Source: Symploca sp. SIO2C1 (lineage in GTDB: Bacteria > Cyanobacteriota > Cyanobacteriia > Cyanobacteriales > Coleofasciculaceae). Taken from it: a stretch of DNA of 64,000 nt. The stretch lies in the NCBI GenBank assembly GCA_010692635.1, contig JAAHGL010000005.1, forward strand, positions 1-64,000. Direction: 5' to 3'. A program made the translations under genes and the position numbers. The notes beneath the pieces are model-generated. The model was not told the DNA's origin. It saw only the letters and a list, made by a program, of their open reading frames with translations, and did not search any database. Positions 1 through 10,100 of the stretch are shown one piece after another; the first letter of the stretch is position 1, and every line of letters starts with the position of its first letter.

Positions 1-20
1 TCTTTTGGTCGGAAGTAACT

Positions 21-758
21 ATGATGGAAAGCCGTGTGACGCGAAAGTGTCACGCACGGTTTGGGGAGAGGAATGAAGAAACACATCAACCGCAAGGTTG
101 GAAGGTGCGCTTTGTTCCTACTCCATTTTCGCCTTTATTAGCCAATATCGGGCTGCACGGGTTAGAAAAATACATCAAGAGCATTAACCCAAAGCTAGGC
201 ATCATCAGATATGCGGATGACTTTATTGTTACCGCCAAGGACTCCGAATCCTTGGAGCGAGTGCTGATCCTGATCAAGCAATGGTTGTCAATCAGAGGTC
301 TGGAGACTAATGAGAACAAGACTGGGATAGTTCATATCAATGATGGTTTCAACTTTTTGGGGTTCAACCTCCGCCAATACAATGGCAAGCTCTTGATTAA
401 ACCTCAGAAAGAAAAAGTCCTTGCCTTCTGCAAGAGGATAGGTAAAAGTCTATCAATGATGAAGACGAGAACCCAAGACGACCCCTCACTCCGAGAGTAT
501 TGGTATAAGCGAAGCCTAAAAATGGGAAAGAATCACTGGGCAAAAGGTTCCAAATATGAACAAATTGCCAAGCTCCAAGATTGGAGGTGTCCTGTATGCG
601 GAGATAACCTACTCAATGGAGAAGAAATCGAAACCCATCATATTGTACCTGTGGCAGAAGGTGGACTAAACGACCGAGAAAACCTGATGCACCTTCACAG
701 AGCGTGTCATAAGCAGGTACACAATAAACCCAAGTCAAAGGCTGGAAGTAAGGCTTGA
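21..758 (+). pseudogene. Group II intron reverse transcriptase/HNH protein, degenerate
   Basis: Remnant of a multidomain intron-encoded protein. The first ~35 codons read through a domain V-type RNA hairpin and are not RT sequence. Homology starts at the motif SPLLANIGLHGLE (about residues 38-50), followed by the polymerase signature RYADDFIVTA (about 63-72) and the FLGF block. RT domains 1-4 are missing. After KPQKEKVLAFCKRIGKSL the sequence passes almost directly to the C-terminal HNH endonuclease (CPVCG, ETHHIVPVAEGG, HLHRACH), so the maturase thumb (domain X) also appears deleted. The stop codon overlaps domain V of the intron. An active maturase is unlikely; the HNH part looks intact. 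Confidence 0.75.
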
Positions 759-790
759 GCGGTATGATTGGAGACAGTCACGTACCGTTC
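757..790 (+). ncRNA. Group II intron domain V
   Basis: A 34-nt stem-loop with paired ends GAGCGGTATG and CGTACCGTTC, the catalytic AGC near the 5' base and a purine-rich terminal loop. It matches the length and shape of group II domain V and sits directly after the intron ORF, the normal position. Confidence 0.75.
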
Positions 791-1101
791 TCAGGGGAGG
801 GGAGAGGGGCGACTCTCAAACCTTACCCGATAGCCTATGGTGTATTGATGAAAATCTGTACACTAAGTTCGCTGATTGAGAGAAGAATCCCCCTACCTTT
901 AGGTTGGGGAGTGTCAAAATGTTAATTAAGGTTTTTGTTTCGAGTTATACAATAGAGCCAATGAGTAAACGGTGATCAGTGAACACAGACCAATGAGTGA
1001 GAAAAGTATCTATTCTGATTACTCTTAGGCTGATAACTGGTAAGTTGAGGACTGAACACGGTTTAATAAACCCCAAACACCAAACATTAAAAATATTTTG
1101 T

Positions 1102-3789
1102 GTGAACGTTCCCACGAATTCTATAGAACTTGATCTGAAAACTCTATTTCCCTTTGAACTCGATCAATTTCAGCAAAATGCGATCGCAGCTCTCAATGCT
1201 GGTAAATCTGTAGTGGTTTGTGCTCCCACTGGTTCTGGTAAAACCTTGGTTGGTGAGTATACCATTTACCGTGCTTTAGCACAAGGTGGTCGAGTCTTCT
1301 ACACCACTCCCCTAAAAGCCCTATCTAACCAGAAGCTGCGGGATTTTCGGCAGCAGTTTGGTACAGAACAAGTTGGCTTGCTCACTGGCGATAACTCTGT
1401 CAACCGGAATGCTCCCATCTTAGTGATGACTACGGAAATCTTCCGGAATATGCTTTATGGCACACCGATTGGAGAAGTCGGTACATCCCTCGAAGGGGTT
1501 GATGTGGTGGTACTAGATGAATGTCACTACATGAATGACCGGCAACGGGGTACAGTGTGGGAAGAGTCGATTATCTATTGCCCTGCAAACATCCAATTAG
1601 TTGCTCTTTCTGCCACTATTGCTAACAGTGATCAGCTAACAGACTGGATGAATCTTGTTCATGGCTCAACTGAGTTAATTTATTCCAACTTTCGACCAGT
1701 TCCCCTACAGTTTAGCTTTGGTAACCCTAAGGGAATTTTCCCCCTGCTGGATCAACAAAAAACAAAGCTTAACCCTCGCCTGAAGCTCAAACGTCAAAAA
1801 GGTAGGGGAAGGGGAGGGCGCCCAGAAACTCCCAGTATCACCTATGTCTTGATGCAGCTACGGCAAAGGGAGATGTTACCAGCTATTTACTTCATCTTTA
1901 GCCGTCGAGGTTGTGATCAGGCGGTAGAAGAGTTAGGTTATTTGTCCTTAGTAAATCAACAAGAAGCAGCTGAACTAAAAACCAGAGTTGATCAATTCTT
2001 AAATCGCTATCCAGAAGCAGGTCGTGCTGGACAAATTGAACCCCTCTACCGTGGTATTGCTGCCCATCATGCTGGAATTTTACCAGCATGGAAGGGTTTG
2101 GTGGAAGAATTATTCGCAGCAGGATTGGTTAAAGTCGTCTTTGCTACGGAGACTTTGGCAGCAGGAATTAATATGCCTGCGCGCACAACGGTAATTTCAA
2201 CCCTCTCTAAGCGCACTGACGATGGACATCGGCTCCTTAAACCTTCTGAATTTTTGCAAATGTCTGGTAGAGCCGGACGTCGGGGGATGGATACTACCGG
2301 CTATGTGGTGACTTTACAGACACCCTTTGAAGGAGCTAAGGAGGCGGCTTACCTGGCAACCAGTGGTGCAGATCCCTTAGTAAGCCAGTTTACTCCTACC
2401 TATGGCATGGTACTGAATTTGCTACAAACCCACAGCCATACTGAAGCGAAGGATTTGGTAGAACGTAGCTTTGCCCAATACCGAGCAACACTGTACCTCA
2501 AGCCTCTACAACAGGAAATTACTGAGCTGACTACAGAACTGACAAAAATTGATATTCAGCTAGCACCAGTGAATGTAGGAGAGTTGGCAAGTTATGAAAA
2601 ACTTGCTGAACGTCTCAAAGAAGAACGCCGATTATTGAAAACTTTGCAAAAGCAAGCAGAAGAAGAGCAAGCCAAGAGCATCAGCCAAGCATTAATAGGA
2701 TTAGAACCTGGAACAATCCTCTATCTCAAGGGGAAACATGTAAAAGTATCTTCTCCTATTCCAGCGGTACTAATAACCAAAGAAAAAGGGCAAGGTCAAT
2801 CTCCTTATTTAGTATGCTTAAGTGCAACGAACCGATGGTATGTAGCCACAACAGCAGATGTGGTTGGTTTATCTGGTTTCGTTGAAACTGGGTATGGACA
2901 AAGGACAAATGCCCAATTCCTAGATATCGGTACTCTACAGCCACCAGACTCACTCAATCTGAAGCCAGGGGAAGTCAAACGGGGTACATCCCAAACAGAA
3001 ACACTGAGTGCTTTAGTTCCTTCTAATGTAGAAATAGAGGTGGCTCCAGAAGTCATCGCCCAAGCGAAAGTAGTTGAAGCAGTTAAAACCCAATTGGATG
3101 AGCATCCTGTACGAGAGTGGGGTAATCCCTCTAAGCTGTTGAAACGTCATAACCGTCGGCTAGCATTGCAAAGCGAAATCAACCAGCTTCAAGCCGAATT
3201 TCGAGAACAACAAGCTCACCATTGGCAAGAATTTCTCAACCTGATGGAAATTTTAAGGGTATTTGATTGCCTCGATGAGTTAAAGCCCACACCTCAAGGA
3301 CAAGCAACTGCTGCCATTCGAGGTGAAAATGAATTGTGGCTGGGTCTAGTTTTAATGTCAGGTAAACTTGATGAGTTGCCTCCCCACCATCTAGGAGCAG
3401 CAATGTCAGCTTTGGTTACTGAAACTCTTCGCTCTGGTAGCTATACTAACTACTCCCCTGCAGTTGCAGTGATGGAAGCATTAGATAGTTTGAAGCCAAT
3501 GCGGCGAGATGTATTTAAGTGGCAGTATAAATATCGTGTGGGATTACCAGTATGGTTAGAGTATGACTTAATCGGTTTAGTAGAGGAGTGGGCATTAGGG
3601 GTCGAATGGAGTGAGTTATGCGCCAACACTAACTTGGATGAAGGAAACATTGTACGGATTTTGCGTCGCACAGTAGATATCTTATCCCAAATCCCTCATG
3701 TACCTGGAGTCTCAGAATCTTTGCGGCGCAATGCAATTCGTGCTATCCATTTACTAGATCGTTTTCCAGTTAATGAAGCTCTGACATAA
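1102..3789 (+). CDS. Ski2/Mtr4-like DEAD/DECH-box RNA helicase
   Basis: Superfamily 2 ATP-dependent RNA helicase of the Ski2/Mtr4 (DOB1) type found in cyanobacteria and, as ISE2, in plastids; expected role is RNA processing or decay in the cytoplasm. From the proposed start, Walker A APTGSGKT is near residue 41, the DECH box DECHYMND near 139, LSATIAN follows, and motif VI MSGRAGRRG is near 387. The C-terminal ~170 residues (from PTPQGQATAAIRGENE) match the DSHCT domain. An in-frame GTG at 997 would add 35 residues unlike the family. The GTG at 1102 (MNVPTNSIELDLK) places the start where homologues begin, but neither start has a clear Shine-Dalgarno. It is monocistronic, between the intron remnant and the olefin synthase. 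Confidence 0.9.
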   Translation: MNVPTNSIELDLKTLFPFELDQFQQNAIAALNAGKSVVVCAPTGSGKTLVGEYTIYRALAQGGRVFYTTPLKALSNQKLRDFRQQFGTEQVGLLTGDNSVNRNAPILVMTTEIFRNMLYGTPIGEVGTSLEGVDVVVLDECHYMNDRQRGTVWEESIIYCPANIQLVALSATIANSDQLTDWMNLVHGSTELIYSNFRPVPLQFSFGNPKGIFPLLDQQKTKLNPRLKLKRQKGRGRGGRPETPSITYVLMQLRQREMLPAIYFIFSRRGCDQAVEELGYLSLVNQQEAAELKTRVDQFLNRYPEAGRAGQIEPLYRGIAAHHAGILPAWKGLVEELFAAGLVKVVFATETLAAGINMPARTTVISTLSKRTDDGHRLLKPSEFLQMSGRAGRRGMDTTGYVVTLQTPFEGAKEAAYLATSGADPLVSQFTPTYGMVLNLLQTHSHTEAKDLVERSFAQYRATLYLKPLQQEITELTTELTKIDIQLAPVNVGELASYEKLAERLKEERRLLKTLQKQAEEEQAKSISQALIGLEPGTILYLKGKHVKVSSPIPAVLITKEKGQGQSPYLVCLSATNRWYVATTADVVGLSGFVETGYGQRTNAQFLDIGTLQPPDSLNLKPGEVKRGTSQTETLSALVPSNVEIEVAPEVIAQAKVVEAVKTQLDEHPVREWGNPSKLLKRHNRRLALQSEINQLQAEFREQQAHHWQEFLNLMEILRVFDCLDELKPTPQGQATAAIRGENELWLGLVLMSGKLDELPPHHLGAAMSALVTETLRSGSYTNYSPAVAVMEALDSLKPMRRDVFKWQYKYRVGLPVWLEYDLIGLVEEWALGVEWSELCANTNLDEGNIVRILRRTVDILSQIPHVPGVSESLRRNAIRAIHLLDRFPVNEALT

Positions 3790-4154
3790 GGGACTTTAGG
3801 TAGGGCTTCCTGCACGAGTGTGGAAGCTATACCATACTTTGCTTTCAATGATTTTTTAACCAAGTCTTGTGCAAGGTTTTTGTCTATAGAAGCTCATTTT
3901 CCTTGCACCGTAGTGGGAAATTCTCATTCCACCTAATACCTAACACCTAATACCTAACACCTTAAAATGATAAGTGGCTTTTATGTGGTGCTTTAGGCAT
4001 TTATACTGATTTGACTCTATCCTTTTAATATCTGTGGCATATTCAATATCTAGTGAGCTGTTGCTGATTTTCTAGTTTTTGACAACTGGCTTGTGATTTT
4101 TGCTCAGGAGATTCAAAAGACGTTTGGCTGTAAGGAGGACTAAGGGAGCAGGGA
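3790..4154. other. Intergenic region upstream of olefin synthase
   Basis: A 365-bp gap with no gene. It holds a short tandem repeat of the type ACCTAATACCTAAC at about 3931-3963. A purine-rich AAGGAGGA tract lies 14-22 nt before the ATG at 4155, with a second GGGAGCAGGGA run just before the start. The olefin synthase promoter must lie here, but I cannot place -35/-10 boxes with confidence. Confidence 0.4.
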
Positions 4155-7100
4155 ATGACCGATAGTTTTGATTACTTGAACGGGTACAATCACCAATTTT
4201 CAACTTTAGTAGACCTGCTACATTACCGATCGCTACACCAACCTGACCGAATTGCTTATACTTTTTTACTGGATGGGGAAACATCGAGTATAAGTCTAAC
4301 TTATCAGGAGTTAGATCAAAAAGCACGGGCGATCGCAGCTGTGCTTCAGCGACAAGGAGCTACTGGTGAACGAGCTTTGCTGCTCTATCCACCGGGTTTG
4401 GAGTTTATCGCTGCTTTTTTTGGTTGTTTGTATGCCGGTGTGGTAGCAGTTCCAGCTTATCCACCTCGAGCAAATCAAAAGCTTTCCCGTCTTCAGGTAA
4501 TTGTCTTAGACTCCCAAGCAACTCTGGCTCTTACTACTACATCCTTGTTAGCTAATATAGAGAGTCGCTTTGCCCAGGATACTACGGGAGAAGCGATGCG
4601 CTGGCTCGCTACTGATAATCTGAACAGTGACCTAGCATCGGAGTGGAACCAAACTAATGGTGGTGAGAGTACTTTAGCTTTTCTGCAGTATACCAGTGGC
4701 TCAACAGGTACACCGAAGGGTGTGATGATTACCCACGGTAATCTACTGTTTAATTCAGCCTTGATCAATCAGTGTTTCCAGGACACTCCCCAAAGTTTAG
4801 GTGTATCCTGGTTACCTCCCTACCACGACATGGGATTAATTGGTGGTGTGATTCAGCCTCTGTATGTGGGGGCTCCGATGATTCTGATGTCGCCAGTGGA
4901 CTTTCTCCAGAAGCCTTTACGTTGGCTAAAAGCTATTTCCCACTACCAAGCTACTACCAGTGGTGGACCTAATTTTGCCTATGATTTTTGTGCCAGTAAG
5001 ATTACTCCTCAACAACTGGCTACTCTGGACTTGAGCAGCTGGGAATTAGCTTTCACTGGTGCTGAACCAGTTCGTGCTGAGACATTGGAGCGGTTTGTTA
5101 CTACTTTTGCTTCCTGTGGCTTCCGCCGGGAAGCATTTTACCCTTGCTACGGCATGGCTGAGACGACTTTACTGATTGCCGGTGGTTTGAAAACAGCACC
5201 CCCTGTAGTTTCGGAGGTAGATGGCTCGGCTCTAGAGCAAAACCAGGTAGTGCCAGCACCAGCAAATTCAGAAGGGACTAGGACTATTATAGGTTGTGGT
5301 CGAACTTGGTTAGAAGAGAAAATAGCGATCGTTGAACCTGAATCTTTGACTAAATGCGCAGCTTCCCAAGTAGGTGAAATTTGGGTTTCTGGAGCGAGTG
5401 TGGCTCAAGGTTATTGGAATCAACCAGAGAAAACTCAACAAACTTTCCATGGCTATGTAGCAGATACCGGAGAAGGGCCATTTCTGCGCACTGGAGACTT
5501 GGGATTTGTACACGATGGTGAGCTATTTGTTACTGGTCGCCTCAAGGATTTAATTATCATTAGAGGTCGTAATCATTATCCTCAGGATCTTGAATTGACG
5601 GTGGAGCGTAGTCACCCAGCATTGCGTTTGGGTTATGGTGCAGCCTTTGCTGTTGAAGCAGAAGATGAGGAGCGACTAGTCATTGTTCAAGAGGTTGAGC
5701 GGCGTTATCTGCGGAATTTAGAGGTAGAGGAGGTAATTGGAGCGATTCGTCAGGAAATAGCTCAAGAGCATTCCCTACAACCTTTTGCGGTTTTACTAAT
5801 TAAGACCAATAGTATCCCCAAAACTTCTAGTGGTAAGATTCAACGCTATGCCTGCAAAGCCGGTTTTCTACATGACAGTCTGGATGTAGTGGGAGAGTGG
5901 AGAGAGGTTAAACAGGCAATAAGCAACCAACAACCAACAACCAACAATCAACAACCAACAACCAACAGCAAACAACCAACAACAAACAACCAACAACAAA
6001 CTATTCAAACCTGGTTAATCACGCAGATTGCCAAGGGATTGGGTGTCAAACCCCAAGAAATCGATATTCGGGAACCTTTTTCCCGCTACGGCTTAGATTC
6101 AGTGGCGGCAGTGAGGCTATCAGGAGAACTAGAAGAATGGCTAGGACGCAAGCTTGCTCCGACTTTAGCCTATGATTACCCTAATATTGAGACTCTGGCT
6201 CGCTATCTGAGTAACGAAGAGCTTGCACCACCAACTCATTTTCCCGAAAGAAGACAAAAAGCGACGAAAAGGGTTAGTGCTGCTGATGAGGTAATTGCCA
6301 TTATTGGCATCGGTTGCCGCTTACCAGGAGCGAAAAATCCCCAAGCCTTTTGGCAGCTTTTACGGGATGGTGTGGATGCGATTACAGAAGTACCAGCCAA
6401 TCGCTGGCATCAGGAAGTCCAAAAACCAATCCCTCAATGGGGAGGTTTTCTGGAACAAGTAGATCAATTTGACCCCCAGTTTTTTGGGATTACCCCACGA
6501 GAAGCTCAAAGTATGGACCCCCAGCAACGGCTGTTGCTGGAGGTGAGCTGGGAGGCGTTGGAAAACGCAGGAATTGCTGCTGAAAAGTTGGCTGGGAGTG
6601 AAACCGGGGTATTCATCGGCATTAGCAGCTATGATTACTCCCGATTACAGTTCCCCGATGATCCCTATTCTGGTACTGGTAACGCTCTGAGTATTGCGGC
6701 GAATCGCTTGTCCTATATGCTGGATGTACGGGGACCTAGTTGGTCCGTAGATACAGCTTGCTCCTCATCTTTGGTAGCGGTTCACCAAGCAAGGCAGAGC
6801 TTGCAACAGGGAGAGTGCCAACTAGCACTGGCAGGTGGGGTCAATCTAATTTTATCCCCTGAGTTGAGTATAACCTTTGCCCAGGCTGGTATGATGGCAG
6901 CGGATGGACGGTGTAAGACCTTTAGCGCTGATGCAGATGGTTATGTCCGGGGTGAAGGTTGCGGTATAGTTGTTCTTAAGCGGCTTGCTGATGCCCTCAA
7001 AGATGGAGACAATGTACTGGCGCTAATCAAAGGTACAGCAGTCAATCAGGACGGTCGTAGTAATGGACTCACTGCACCAAATGGACCAGCACAACAAGCT

Positions 7101-10100
7101 GTTATCTGTCAAGCTCTAGAAAATGCTGGGGTAGAACCAGCGGAAATTAGCTACTTTGAGGCTCACGGCACTGGTACATCCCTAGGAGATCCTATTGAGG
7201 TCAATTCTCTCAAACAAGTATTAATGAAGGGACGCTCTCTCGAGCAACCTTGCTGGCTGGGTTCAGTCAAGACAAATATTGGTCATTTGGAAGCAGCTGC
7301 CGGGATTGCAGGTTTAATCAAAGTAGTCCTCTCCCTCCAACATGCCAAAATTCCCCCTCACTTACATTTGCAGCAGCTCAATCCCCATATTGATCTAGAC
7401 AATACGTCCTTAGCAATCCCAACTGAGCTACAAGAATGGCAAATTAGTCAGGAACGTCTTAGTCAGGAACGTCGATTAGCTGGTGTAAGTTCCTTTGGAT
7501 TTGGAGGCACTAATGCCCATATAATCCTGGAAGAAGCTGTTGCAACAGCTCCTATAACAGCAGAAGTTGAGCGTCCACAACACTTATTAACCCTTTCTGC
7601 AAAAAGTGAGCAGGCTTTAGTAGAACTAGCTCAAGCTTATGCAACTTATCTACAAAATCCTACAGCATCCTTAGCAGATATTTGCTTCACCGCCAATACC
7701 GCGCGGACACATTTTGAGCACCGCCTTGGTATTATTGCTGAATCTACTACCCAGTTGCAGGAGCACCTTTCTACTCTTGCCATTGGTAAGAAAAGTCGTG
7801 GACTATTAAGGGGAGAGCTATCTAGTACCCCATACCCAAAGCTAGCCTTCCTCTTCACAGGTCAGAGTTCCCAGTATGTAGATATGGGAAGACAACTCTA
7901 CCAAACCCAGCCTACCTTCCGTCAAGCGATCGACCGCTGTGCTGAAATTTTGCACCCCTATTTAGAAAAGCCTTTACTTGACGTTCTCTATCCCAATCTA
8001 GGGAATGGGAAACAGATAGTAGGGAACAGTGGCAATTACATTGATGAGACTAATTATACCCAACCAGCCTTATTTGCCCTAGAGTATGCCCTTGCCCAGT
8101 TATGGCAGTCTTGGGGTATAGAACCAACAGTAGTACTGGGTCACAGTGTGGGAGAATATGTTGCCGCTTGTGTAGCTGGGGTATTCAGCCTTGAAGATGG
8201 TTTGAAGCTGATTGCCAAGAGAGCGTGTTTAATGCAAGCTCTACCAAAGACAGGCGAGATGGTGGTGGTATTTGCCTCGGAAACAGTTACTCGAGCTGCG
8301 ATTCAACCTTATGCTGATGCCTGTGCGATCGCAGCGGTTAACGATCCAGAGAATATCGTTATTTCTGGAGAAGAGCAAGCGATCGCTGCTGTAGTTACCA
8401 CACTAGCAGCGGAAGGAATCAAAACCCAAAAATTACAAGTTTCCCATGCTTTCCACTCCCCCTTAATGGAGCCAATGCTAGAGGATTTTGAGCGGATTGC
8501 TTCAGAAGTTACCTACTCATCCCCACAAATAGACTTAATTTCTAACGTCACAGGAGAACTAGCAACCACAGAAATTACCACCCCGGAATATTGGTGCCGT
8601 CATGTGCGAGAGGCAGTAAGATTCTCAGCCAGTATGGAAACCATCCTGAGCCAAGGTTATGAAGTATTGGTAGAAATAGGACCCAAACCAATCTTACTGG
8701 CAATGGCTCATAACTGCCTGCCAGAGGTAAAAACGCAAAACTTTGCCTTGCTACCCAGCCTAAGCCAAGGGAAGTCGGATTGGCAGCAAATGCTCCGCAG
8801 TCTAGCAACTTTATATCTCCACGGTATACCAGTAAACTGGTCTGGCTTTGACCAATATTATCCTCGTAGCCGGGTAGTATTGCCAACCTACCCCTTCCAG
8901 CGACAACGGTATTGGGTGGAGATGAGGAGACGCGGAGACGCAGAGACACGGAGACACGGAGACAATTCTCAAACAACAAACAACAAACAACTATTCCTAG
9001 ATTGGCTCTATGAAGTAGAGTGGCAACCAAAGGCACGTCAAAGTCAAGATAACTTGCAACATGCAGTAACTGTAGCTCCCAAGGAACAAACAGACTCCGC
9101 ACAAATTCCCAATAAAACACCATCAGGCAGTTGGCTAATTTTAGCTGATACCCAAGGAATTGGTCGGCAGTTGGCAACTATTCTGAGAACTAAGGGAGAG
9201 ATTTGTACCCTCGCCTTTCCAGGAAAAGAGTATCAACAGTTAAGTGAGCAAGAGTTCAGCCTCAACCCAGCTAATCTAGCTGACTTTCAAAAGCTGTTGG
9301 AGACAGTGGAAACTACTCAGAATCCTTTACGGGGAGTAGTGCATTTGTGGGGTTTGGATCAAGTAGAGACTAAAGACTTGACAGAAACTACTTTAAATGA
9401 TGGCATATATCAAGGATGCGGTAGTACTCTGCATTTAGTCCAAGCTTTAATCAAGACAAAATTTGCTCAATCCCCTAATCTCTGGTTAGTCACACGAGGA
9501 TCTCAGCCAGTAGGAAGGGAACCTAAAGTTCTAGAAGTAAGTGGCTCTCCCTTATGGGGAATGGGTAAAGTCATCGCCTTAGAACACCCAGAACTCAACT
9601 GTGTTCGGATAGACTTAGACCCTGAAGCTCCACCAAACGAGGTACAAGACTTATTTGAGGAAATTTGGTCAGAGCAAATAGAGGCAGGAAACCGACAAAC
9701 CTTAGAAGATCAAGTAGCTTTCCGTGCTGGTATACGCCAAGTAGCGAGACTGATACACCGCCGCCAAAACAAAGATACCCTTGTTATAAATATCCCATCT
9801 TTCCGTGAAGATAGCACTTATCTGATTACTGGTGGTAATGGTGGTTTAGGTTTGCTGGTATCTCAATGGATGGTAAAACAGGGAGCACGACACCTGGTAT
9901 TAGTAGGACGCAGTACTCCGAAAGAGGTAGTTAAGGCACAGATACAAGAGCTAGAACAAGCGGGAGCTGAAGTAGTATTTACCCAAGCAGATGTATCTGA
10001 GGCAGAGCAAGTTGCTAAGGTGCTAGCAGAAATAGAGCAATCCCTACCACCTTTGCGGGGGGTTATCCATGCTGCCGGAATTCTAGATGACGGCATTCTG

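Larger units (their letters stand above)
1..831 (+). mobile_element. Group II intron remnant (rearranged)
   Basis: The 3' part of a bacterial group II intron. A 34-nt domain V hairpin lies at 757-790, with the catalytic AGC at 758-760 region and a GGAGAC-type loop, followed by a domain VI-like segment and an intron 3' end near 831 (ACCCGAT). A second domain V-type hairpin lies at 29-62 (AGC triad, GCGAAA loop), upstream of the intron protein fragment, where an ordinary intron has none. The segment is therefore chimeric or nested rather than one simple intron. The 5' limit is outside the window or lost. Confidence 0.75.

Noticed and set aside
8575-9177. A 200-codon open frame on the minus strand inside olefin synthase
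   Set aside because: It lies antisense to the AT-KR region of an intact gene, shows no known motif, and is explained by the codon usage of the real frame.
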